This document shows, piece by piece, positions 1 to 4,989 of a DNA stretch of 5,772 nucleotides. The stretch is from Brevundimonas sp. (lineage in GTDB: Bacteria; Pseudomonadota; Alphaproteobacteria; Caulobacterales; Caulobacteraceae). The first letter of the stretch is position 1. The number at the start of each line of letters is the position of its first letter. The notes under the pieces were generated by a model. It searched no databases. It saw nothing but the letters and a program-made list of their open reading frames with translations, and was not told the origin of the DNA. The position numbers were made by a program, and so were the translations under genes. The stretch lies in contig JADGMZ010000087.1 of assembly GCA_015234495.1 (NCBI GenBank), positions 1 through 5,772 on the forward strand, written 5' to 3'.

Positions 1-120
1 GCCGCCGTTCTGGTCGGCGGCGACGGCGCCGGCGGCCTGGCGCGCGGGGGTCAGGGCCCAGGCCCGGACCTCGTCGCCGTCCCTCAGATAGACATAGCGG
101 GTCGGAAACCACCGACCCAT
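1..120 (-). CDS. N-terminal fragment of a gene cut by the left edge; possibly an M23-type peptidase
   Basis: An open minus-strand frame runs from ATG at 120-118 off the left edge (40 codons visible). The protein begins MGRWFPTRYVYLRDGDEVRA and continues WALTPARQAAGAVAADQNGG. The start is chosen because GGAAGG (132-127) lies 6 nt upstream of it. An in-frame ATG at 153-151 has no comparable ribosome binding site. The FPxRxxYLRxGxEVRxxxL style resembles the cytoplasmic start of alphaproteobacterial M23-family metallopeptidases, which continue with a membrane segment and a C-terminal LytM domain. That family call is recalled from a short, poorly conserved segment, and neither the membrane segment nor the metal-binding motifs are in the window. 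The upstream gap 121-354 carries a CtrA-like box, which would suit a cell-cycle-timed wall enzyme. That the frame is real: fairly sure. M23: tentative. Confidence 0.5.
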   Translation of the reverse strand, partial: MGRWFPTRYVYLRDGDEVRAWALTPARQAAGAVAADQNGG

Positions 121-354
121 CAGAGACCTTCCGCCAGTCGTCTGGTTCGTCATTACGCTACGCCCCCACGTACGGGGCAGGGTTATGCGCCACCTTTCGG
201 GCTGGGGACAAGTCTGTTTACGGTCTGTTAACCATCCTCGACGGCGTTCAGTTGAATATGGCGGGTATTCGCAGTCATTCTTCGCCTGAGAGGCGTATCC
301 GCGAATCTGTCCGACCGGCTGTCACATCTCAGAGCGACCCGGAGTCGTCCGGAT
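121..354. other. Non-coding gap with candidate control region and a nested hairpin
   Basis: No convincing gene lies here. The stretch is the upstream region of the left-edge minus-strand gene and the 3' flank of bcp. It contains the CtrA-like box at 217-231 and GANTC sites at 303-307, 342-346 and 352-356. It also contains a nested inverted repeat: CGCCT (283-287) with AGGCG (291-295) inside ATTCGC (267-272) with GCGAAT (301-306). The hairpin follows the bcp stop by about 50 nt on the minus strand and could end the bcp transcript, but no T tract follows it, so it is not a classical intrinsic terminator. Base composition is visibly lower in G+C than the flanking genes, as expected of a promoter region. 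Confidence 0.55.
217..231. promoter_or_regulatory. CtrA-like box TTTA-N7-TTAA
   Basis: The plus strand reads TTTA (217-220), seven bases, then TTAAC (228-232), followed by CAT. This matches the known CtrA consensus TTAA-N7-TTAAC with one mismatch. It also contains the 8-mer half-site TTAACCAT (228-235) described for Caulobacter CtrA. The box lies about 97 bp upstream of the left-edge gene's start codon, a plausible promoter distance. Regulation by CtrA is inference and depends on the organism being a member of the Caulobacterales or another CtrA-using order. Confidence 0.4.
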
Positions 355-822
355 TCAGAGCGAACGGACGGCGTCCAAGACTTCAACGGCGTGTCCCTTA
401 ACCCGAACCTTCCGCCAGACGCGGCGGACCGCGCCGGCGGCGTCGATCAGGAAGGTGGCCCGCTCGACGCCCTTGTAGGTGCGGCCGTACAGCGACTTCT
501 CCACCCAGACGCCGAACGCCTCGGTGACCTCGCCCGGCTCGTCGGAGGCGAGGACGACCTTGAGGTCATATTTGGCCTTGAAGCGGTCCAGCTTCTTCAC
601 CGCGTCGCGGGAGACGCCGATGACGGTCGCGCCAGCGGCGGCGAAGTCGTCGGCCAGGGCCGAGAAGTCCTGACCCTCGGTGGTGCAGCCGGGGGTGTCG
701 GCCTTGGGATAGAAGTAGAGGACGTAGGGCTTGCCGTTCAGCGCGGCGGAGGAGACGCGGCCGCCGTCGCTGGTCGCCATGTCGAAGGCGGGGGCCGGCT
801 GGCCTTCGGTGATGTCCGGCAT
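355..822 (-). CDS. bcp: Peroxiredoxin of the Bcp/PrxQ family, single-cysteine form
   Basis: A thiol peroxidase of 155 aa, the usual length, that reduces hydrogen and organic peroxides in the cytoplasm. The AhpC/TSA fold spans nearly the whole chain. The peroxidatic cysteine is C46 in YPKADTPGCTTEG, with T43 and P44 of the conserved PxxxTxxC motif in place. R121 in VERATFLID is the conserved active-site arginine. Family members such as E. coli Bcp carry a resolving Cys five residues after the first. Here that position is Q51, and C46 is the only cysteine in the protein, so recycling must use an external thiol (inference). The start ATG at 822-820 is supported by GGAG at 833-830 with a 7-nt spacer. 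Three bases of that GGAG belong to the inverted repeat at 831-967. The gene follows tyrS on the same strand and may be co-transcribed with it. The stop is TGA at 357-355. Confidence 0.93.
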   Translation of the reverse strand: MPDITEGQPAPAFDMATSDGGRVSSAALNGKPYVLYFYPKADTPGCTTEGQDFSALADDFAAAGATVIGVSRDAVKKLDRFKAKYDLKVVLASDEPGEVTEAFGVWVEKSLYGRTYKGVERATFLIDAAGAVRRVWRKVRVKGHAVEVLDAVRSL

Positions 823-830
823 TCCAATTC

Positions 831-967
831 TCCGCTCATCCCGGCGAAAGCCGGGACCCAGTTCTGTCCAGCCTGACGCCCGTGCATCAGGACAACCAGT
901 TCATCCTCTCCGCCCGCCGCTCCATCACCCAAAGCACCGGGTCCCGGCTTTCGCCGGGATGAGCGGA
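831..967. repeat. Paired REP-like element, 29-bp perfect inverted repeat, copy 1
   Basis: The arms at 831-859 and 939-967 are perfect reverse complements (29 bp) around a 79-nt loop. Each arm is itself a small hairpin: 839-856 reads TCCCGGC-GAAA-GCCGGGA, a 7-bp stem with a GAAA tetraloop. The homologous stretch runs on to about 872 (GGACCCAG then GTCCAGC) and is shared with the second copy at 4030-4162. This architecture, two hairpin units head to head between genes, is that of REP/BIME-type dispersed repeats. The element fills almost the whole gap between the tyrS stop (974-972) and the bcp start. In a tyrS-bcp transcript it could fold into one long stem, acting as an RNA stabiliser or attenuator. 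Confidence 0.85.
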
Positions 968-971
968 AACA

Positions 972-2231
972 CTAAACAGGTCTCACCAGCACGATCTTCT
1001 TCTTGCCCGCCGCCAGCTTGAACACCCCGTCGGCGTTGATGTCGGCGGCCTCGATCGGGCGGGCGCCGTCGGCGATGGCTTCGTCGTTGAGGCGCAGGCC
1101 GCCGCCCTGGGCGAGACGGCGGGCCTCGCCGTTGGAGGCGGTCAGGCCGGCGCGCGCGGCGACGGCGGCGATCATGGCGCCGATCACCTCGTCACGCGGG
1201 ATCTCGACTGTGGGCAGGTCGGCCGAGAGCTTGCCCTGTTCGAAGGCGGCCTCGGCGGCGCCGCGGGCGTGGGCGGCGGCCTCGGCGCCGTGGAGCATGG
1301 TGGTCGCGGCGTCGGCCAGGGCCTTCTTGGCGTCGTTGATGCCGGCGCCAGGCAGGGCTTCAAGCGTCGCGATCTCGTCGAGCGGCAGGTCGGTGAACAG
1401 GCGCAGGAATTTGCCCACGTCGGCGTCGTCGACGTTGCGCCAGAACTGCCAGTAGTCGTACGGCGACAGCTGTTCGGCGTTGAGCCAGACCGCGCCCTGG
1501 GCGGTCTTGCCCATCTTGCCGCCCGAGGCCGTGGTCAGCAGCGGCGTGGTCAGGCCGAAGGCGGCCTTGTGGTCGACGCGGCGCACCAGATCGACGCCCG
1601 AGACGATGTTGCCCCACTGGTCCGAGCCGCCCATCTGCAGGGTGACGTTGCGGGCGCGGTTCAGCTCGAGGAAGTCCACCGACTGCATCAGCATGTAGTT
1701 GAACTCGAGGAAGGTCATCGGCTGTTCGCGCTCGAGGCGCAGTTTGACCGAGTCGAAGGCGAGCATGCGGTTGACGGTGAAATGCGTGCCGTAATCGCGC
1801 AGGAACTGGATGTAACCGTAGGTCGAGAGCCATTCGTCATTGTCGACCATGACCGCGTCGGTCGGGCCGTCGCCGAAGGTCAGGAAGCGCTCGAACACGG
1901 TGCGGATCGAGGCGATATTGGCCTGGATGGTTTCGTCGGTCAGCTGGGGGCGCGAGGCGTCCTTGCCCGTGGGGTCGCCGACCTTGGTGGTGCCGCCGCC
2001 CATCAGCACGATGGGCTTATGCCCGGCCTGCTGGAGGCGGCGCAGCATCATGATCTGGATCAGGCTGCCGACGTGGAGGCTGGGCGCGGTGGCGTCGAAG
2101 CCGATGTAGGCGGAAATCACGCCGGTGGCGGCGGCTTCGTCGAGCTCGGCCGGGTGGGTGATCTGGTGGATGTAGCCGCGGTCCCGGAGCGTGCGCAGGA
2201 AGTCGGACTTGAAGGCGGGCTCGGCGGTCAT
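972..2231 (-). CDS. tyrS: Tyrosyl-tRNA synthetase (TyrRS)
   Basis: A cytoplasmic class I aminoacyl-tRNA synthetase that charges tRNA-Tyr with tyrosine using ATP. At 419 aa it is full length. The Rossmann-fold catalytic domain carries the HIGH-box variant HVGS (residues 53-56, after GFDATAPSL), GDPTGKD (85-91), the tyrosine-binding YMLMQ (179-183) with D186, GGSDQWGN (201-208), and the KMSKS-loop variant KMGKT (239-243). The HV-G and KMGKT variants are normal for bacterial TyrRS. The C-terminal part, from about residue 350, has the S4 RNA-binding fold with the glycine-rich [10 protein letters not shown] turn. The start ATG at 2231-2229 puts the usual [17 protein letters not shown] opening near the N-terminus, although no strong ribosome binding site precedes it. 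The upstream gap to the divergent gene is only 51 bp, so the tyrS promoter probably reaches into the annotated 5' end of that gene. The stop is TAG, followed within a few bases by the repeat at 831-967. Confidence 0.97.
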   Translation of the reverse strand: MTAEPAFKSDFLRTLRDRGYIHQITHPAELDEAAATGVISAYIGFDATAPSLHVGSLIQIMMLRRLQQAGHKPIVLMGGGTTKVGDPTGKDASRPQLTDETIQANIASIRTVFERFLTFGDGPTDAVMVDNDEWLSTYGYIQFLRDYGTHFTVNRMLAFDSVKLRLEREQPMTFLEFNYMLMQSVDFLELNRARNVTLQMGGSDQWGNIVSGVDLVRRVDHKAAFGLTTPLLTTASGGKMGKTAQGAVWLNAEQLSPYDYWQFWRNVDDADVGKFLRLFTDLPLDEIATLEALPGAGINDAKKALADAATTMLHGAEAAAHARGAAEAAFEQGKLSADLPTVEIPRDEVIGAMIAAVAARAGLTASNGEARRLAQGGGLRLNDEAIADGARPIEAADINADGVFKLAAGKKKIVLVRPV

Positions 2232-2282
2232 GGGCGGGGATCAGGCTTGGCTTGGGAGGGAAGGGGCGTGTAGCACGGGTGT

Positions 2283-2819
2283 ATGGAAGCGCGAACACGA
2301 GGGATACCCTACAAGCGGGCGACGCTCGTGGCCCATCCGTCCGCAGCCGCGCCGCCGCCATGGAGCATCGCAGTAGACTATTGGCGAGATGACGCGTTTC
2401 TGCTCGTCCGGTTCGCGACGTTTGAGGAGAACGACTGGATCGACTGGCCCTCTCCCGCCTCGTCGACGCGGCAGGATGCTCTTTGGCGAACGACCTGTTT
2501 CGAGGTGTTTGTCGAAACACCTGACGGTTATCGGGAATACAACCTTTCGCCCTCGTCGGAGTGGGCCAGCTATCGGTTCGACGCGTACCGCAAGGGGATG
2601 AGGGCTGCGCCGGAAAGCGTGATCTCGAAGGGCATTCGGTTCGAGGGACTAGGGGCTCAACTGGAAGCCCAACTCGAACTTCCGCAAGATGCTCGCCGCC
2701 TCGGCTTTTCCGCAGTGATTCACACGACCGACGACGAGTTCCTGTACTGGGCGCTGGCCCATCCGTCCGCTAAGCCGGACTTCCACCATCCTGACTCGTT
2801 CGTTCTGGACCTGCCATGA
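2283..2819 (+). CDS. DOMON-like domain protein, first gene of a two-gene operon
   Basis: A 178-aa protein of unknown function. The conserved core runs from about residue 65 to the end: ALWRTTCFEVFVE (66-78), YREYNLSPSSEWASYRFD (83-100), FSAVIHTTDDEFLYWAL, and KPDFHHPDSFVLDL (164-177). I recognise this pattern as the DOMON-like 'MurB-like' group, a beta-sandwich fold. DOMON domains elsewhere bind sugars or haem, and the ligand here is not known. There is no signal peptide or membrane segment, so it is probably cytoplasmic. The start is uncertain. ATG 2283 has purine-rich GGAGG and AAGGGG upstream, but too far away for an ideal ribosome binding site. Family resemblance begins near residue 15, so GTG at 2328-2330 (V16) is a real alternative. 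The stop overlaps the next start (ATGA, 2816-2819), implying translational coupling. Wobble positions are visibly richer in A/T than in the neighbouring genes. Confidence 0.8.
   Translation: MEARTRGIPYKRATLVAHPSAAAPPPWSIAVDYWRDDAFLLVRFATFEENDWIDWPSPASSTRQDALWRTTCFEVFVETPDGYREYNLSPSSEWASYRFDAYRKGMRAAPESVISKGIRFEGLGAQLEAQLELPQDARRLGFSAVIHTTDDEFLYWALAHPSAKPDFHHPDSFVLDLP
2329..2770 (+). repeat. 16-bp direct repeat at both ends of the DOMON-like gene
   Basis: TGGCCCATCCGTCCGC occurs at 2329-2344 and again at 2755-2770, exactly 426 bp (142 codons) apart and in the same reading frame. The copies encode AHPSA at residues 17-21 and 159-163. The second copy lies in the conserved C-terminal motif and the first in the variable N-terminus. 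The coordinates given span both copies. It may be chance or a short duplication. Confidence 0.6.
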
Positions 2820-4018
2820 AGACCGGCCTCGACCGCCTGTTGTCTGACCCCGCGCTGCGCGCGCCGCTGAAGGGGAAGCGCGTCGCCGTGCTGGGGCATC
2901 CGGCGTCGGTGACGGCGGACCTGACGCATTCGCTGGATGCGCTGGCGGCCTGCCCGGACATCAATCTGACCGCCGCCTTCGGGCCGCAGCACGGCATGCG
3001 CGGCGACCTCCAGGACAATATGATGGAGACGCCGGACGAGACCGACGCGCGGCTCGGCATTCCGGTGTTCAGCCTGTACGGCGAGGTGCGGCGGCCGACG
3101 GAGGCCGCGATGCAGACCTTCGACGTGCTACTGGTCGACATGCAGGACCTGGGCTGCCGCATCTACACCTTCATCACGACGCTGCTGTACGTGCTCGAGG
3201 CGGCGGCGGAGCACGGCAAGGCGGTCTGGGTTCTGGACCGGCCCAACCCGGCGGGGCGGCCGGTCGAGGGGCTGAAGTTGCGGCCGGGCTGGGAGAGCTT
3301 TGTCGGGGCCGGGCCGATGCCGATGCGGCACGGGATGACCTTGGGCGAACTGGGCCTGTGGTTCATCGACCGGTTCAGGCTGGATGTGGACTACCGGGTC
3401 ATCGAGATGGAGGGCTGGCGGCCCGAGGAATGGCCCGGCTACGGCTGGCCGCTGCTGGAGCGGGAGTGGGTCAATCCCAGTCCGAATGCGCCGAACGTCT
3501 CGATGGCGCGGGCCTATGCGGGCACGGTGATGCTGGAGGGGACGACGCTGTCCGAGGGGCGGGGCACGACCCGGCCGCTGGAGCTGTTCGGGGCGCCGGA
3601 CATCGACGCCCGGGCGGTGATGGCGGAGATGCGGGCGCTGGCGCCCGAATGGCTCGCGGGCTGTGTGCTGCGCGACATGTGGTTCGAGCCGACCTTCCAC
3701 AAACACGTCGGCAAACTGTGCCACGGGGTGCAGATGCATGTCGCCGGGCCGGGCTACGGCCATGCCGCGTTCCGGCCTTGGCGGGTGCAGGCCCTGGCCT
3801 TCAAGGCGATCCGGCGGCTGTATCCGGACTACGACCTGTGGCGGGATTTCCCGTACGAGTATGCGTTCGGCAAGCTGGCCATCGACGTGATCAACGGCGG
3901 GCCGGGGCTGAGGGAATGGGTCGACGAGGCGGCGGCCGGGCCGGAGGAACTGGATGCGCTGACGCTGCCGGACGAGGCGGCGTGGATGGAGGAGCGGGGG
4001 CGGTATCTGCTGTATTGA
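2816..4018 (+). CDS. DUF1343 / NamZ-like protein (putative exo-beta-N-acetylmuramidase family)
   Basis: At 400 aa this matches the family's catalytic length. Visible family motifs are FGPQHGMRGDLQDNM (residues 55-69), SLYGEVRRPT (86-95), DMQDLGCRIYTF (108-119), LDRPNPAGRPVEG (140-152), MRHGMTLGELG (170-180), the W-V-N-P-S-P-N stretch (218-224), and EGTTLSEGRGTTRPLE (241-256). The founding member with known activity is Bacillus subtilis NamZ, a secreted enzyme that removes MurNAc from the non-reducing end of peptidoglycan fragments. Two differences stand out. There is no signal peptide, so the product should be cytoplasmic and, if active, would act on imported wall fragments (inference). Residue 58 is Gln in PQHG, where the secreted family reads PEHG with a Glu I recall as the proposed catalytic residue. 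The same PQHG form may define a subfamily. Translation starts in the ATGA overlap with the DOMON-like gene and has no ribosome binding site of its own. Family certain; activity open. Confidence 0.92.
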   Translation: MKTGLDRLLSDPALRAPLKGKRVAVLGHPASVTADLTHSLDALAACPDINLTAAFGPQHGMRGDLQDNMMETPDETDARLGIPVFSLYGEVRRPTEAAMQTFDVLLVDMQDLGCRIYTFITTLLYVLEAAAEHGKAVWVLDRPNPAGRPVEGLKLRPGWESFVGAGPMPMRHGMTLGELGLWFIDRFRLDVDYRVIEMEGWRPEEWPGYGWPLLEREWVNPSPNAPNVSMARAYAGTVMLEGTTLSEGRGTTRPLELFGAPDIDARAVMAEMRALAPEWLAGCVLRDMWFEPTFHKHVGKLCHGVQMHVAGPGYGHAAFRPWRVQALAFKAIRRLYPDYDLWRDFPYEYAFGKLAIDVINGGPGLREWVDEAAAGPEELDALTLPDEAAWMEERGRYLLY

Positions 4019-4029
4019 AACCCCATGAA

Positions 4030-4162
4030 CCGCTCATCCCCGCGAAAGCGGGGACCCAGTTCTTTGGGTGTTGCAGCGGAACCCGGTCACGCCATCGCCA
4101 GTCCTGAAACGCCGGCGTCTCGCTGGACAGGACTGGGTCCCCGCTTTCGCGGGGATGAGCGG
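4030..4162. repeat. Paired REP-like element, 31-bp perfect inverted repeat, copy 2
   Basis: The arms at 4030-4060 and 4132-4162 are perfect reverse complements (31 bp) around a 71-nt loop. Each arm folds as TCCCCGC-GAAA-GCGGGGA (4037-4054 on the left). It is the same unit as the element at 831-967. The fourth stem pair is C-G here and G-C there, so both bases changed together and the stem is kept. The right arm's similarity to copy 1 continues through 4122 (TGGACAG). It sits between the stops of two convergent genes (4018 and 4177) and could act as a two-way transcript end, although no T tract is present. Confidence 0.85.
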
Positions 4163-4176
4163 ACTTCAGTGCGAGA

Positions 4177-4827
4177 TCAGGCCGGCTTCTCTTCCAGACG
4201 CTTGTCCAGATAGGCGCCGACGCGGCGGTCGACGGCGTCGAGGTGGTCCTGCCAGAAGTGGCTGGCGCCTTCCTCGAGTTCGTAGTCGATGACGATGCCC
4301 TTCTGGGTGCGCAGCTTGTTGACGACGCGCTCGACCTCGACGGGGGGAACCACGGTGTCGGCGGTGCCGTGCAGGAACAGGCCGGAGGCCGGGCAGGGGG
4401 CGAGGAAGCTGAAGTCGTACATGTTCGACGGCGGCGACACCGAGATGAAGCCGTCGGTCTCGGGCCGGCGCATCAGCAGCTGCATGCCGATGTAGGCGCC
4501 GAACTGGTAGCCGGCGACCCAAGTCTGGGAGGCGGCGGGATTGGAGGCCTGCAGCCAGTCCAGGGCGGTGGCCGCGTCGGCCAGTTCGCCGATGCCGGAA
4601 TCGAACTCGCCCTGCGACTTGCCGACGCCGCGGCTGTTGTAGCGCAGGGTGGCGAAGCCGCGCTTGACGAACAGCTGGTAGAGGGTCACCGCCACCGGAT
4701 TGTTCATGTGCCCGCCCGCCTTGGGGTGCGGATGCAGGATCAGGGCGATCGGGGCGTTCGGGCGTTTGCCCGGCGAATAACGGCCTTCGATGCGGCCGGA
4801 GGCCCCGGGCAGGATGACTTCAGGCAT
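4177..4827 (-). CDS. Alpha/beta-hydrolase-fold protein with Gln in place of the nucleophile Ser
   Basis: At 216 aa this has the size of the compact COG2945-type alpha/beta hydrolases. The oxyanion-side motif HPHPKAGG (residues 32-39), the RYNSRGVGKSQGEFD segment (62-76), the acid D157 in FLHGTADTVVPP and the base H190 in EEGASHFW are all present. The nucleophile elbow, normally G-x-S-x-G, reads GYQFGA (106-111). Residue 108 is Gln (codon CAG, minus strand), so the standard Ser-His-Asp triad is incomplete. The protein may be a non-hydrolytic member, use another residue, or bind a ligand or partner. No signal peptide is visible and the substrate is unknown. It is divergent from the iscR-like gene across a 162-bp gap, so it may share Fe-S-responsive control (inference). 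There is only a weak ribosome binding site. The end of the gene converges on the repeat at 4030-4162. Confidence 0.88.
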   Translation of the reverse strand: MPEVILPGASGRIEGRYSPGKRPNAPIALILHPHPKAGGHMNNPVAVTLYQLFVKRGFATLRYNSRGVGKSQGEFDSGIGELADAATALDWLQASNPAASQTWVAGYQFGAYIGMQLLMRRPETDGFISVSPPSNMYDFSFLAPCPASGLFLHGTADTVVPPVEVERVVNKLRTQKGIVIDYELEEGASHFWQDHLDAVDRRVGAYLDKRLEEKPA

Positions 4828-4873
4828 GGGTGGCGCGGATTCCCGTGTTCAAACATCGTTTCGCAGCTGCGTA

Positions 4874-4907
4874 ATACTTGACCGCAGGGGTAGGACTTTC
4901 TAAGTCC
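4874..4907 (+). promoter_or_regulatory. Probable iscR promoter with IscR type-1-like site and overlapping palindrome
   Basis: TTGACC (4878-4883) and TAAGTC (4901-4906), separated by 17 bases, form a candidate -35/-10 pair for the downstream regulator. ATACTTGACC (4874-4883) matches the left half of the E. coli IscR type-1 consensus (ATASYYGACT) at nine of ten positions. The right half, at 4889-4898, matches only about half of its consensus. A perfect 15-bp palindrome, GGACTT-TCT-AAGTCC (4893-4907), covers the -10 region. Binding there would block transcription, so autoregulation by the regulator at 4990 is likely. The motif match is seen; the regulation is inferred. Confidence 0.5.
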
Positions 4908-4909
4908 GG

Positions 4910-4953
4910 CCTGTGCGCGGGCGCTGATGCGAAGGCGCGGGTTCTAGCACAGG
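4910..4953 (+). promoter_or_regulatory. Leader stem-loop candidate upstream of iscR
   Basis: CCTGTGC (4910-4916) and GCACAGG (4947-4953) can pair as a 7-bp stem around a 30-nt GC-rich loop. They lie just downstream of the proposed promoter and end 36 nt before the iscR start, so they would lie in its 5' leader. There is no match to a known riboswitch class that I can recognise. It could also be a second protein-binding palindrome. Confidence 0.25.
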
Positions 4954-4989
4954 ACCCCTGAAAAGCGCGGAAATTTTGCGGATGGCGCG

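Noticed and set aside
185..289. Small plus-strand frame (34 codons) in the left gap
   Set aside because: No good ribosome binding site, no recognisable pattern, and it crosses the likely promoter and hairpin region.
391..876. Plus-strand frame opposite bcp running into the repeat
   Set aside because: It is antisense to bcp, and its tail is simply the translated repeat unit (IPAKAGTQF).
1449..1520. KMGKT instead of KMSKS in TyrRS considered as an anomaly
   Set aside because: This variant, and HVGS for HIGH, is normal for bacterial TyrRS, so it is not a defect.
1269..2273. Long open frame (334 codons) on the plus strand opposite tyrS
   Set aside because: It is antisense to an unmistakable tyrS. 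The translation is low-complexity (V/G/A/D/H-rich), as expected from GC-rich antisense frames, with no recognisable domain.
2247..2276. TTGGCT-N18-TAGCAC as a promoter for the DOMON-like gene
   Set aside because: Poor match to both boxes. It would place the transcript start on the annotated ATG, so I do not list it as a feature.
3358..4107. Plus-strand frame of 249 codons overlapping the NamZ-like gene
   Set aside because: It is a different frame of the same DNA. The product is Gly/Ala/Arg-rich without motifs, while the overlapping frame has clear family motifs.
4030..4162. Repeat units considered as a CRISPR array or insertion-sequence ends
   Set aside because: The units are inverted rather than direct and each element has only two. 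The intervening 71-79 nt is far too short for a transposase and there are no target duplications.
4243..4881. Plus-strand frame of 212 codons opposite the hydrolase
   Set aside because: Antisense shadow: Val/Gly/Asp-rich translation with no domain, against a clear hydrolase fold on the other strand.
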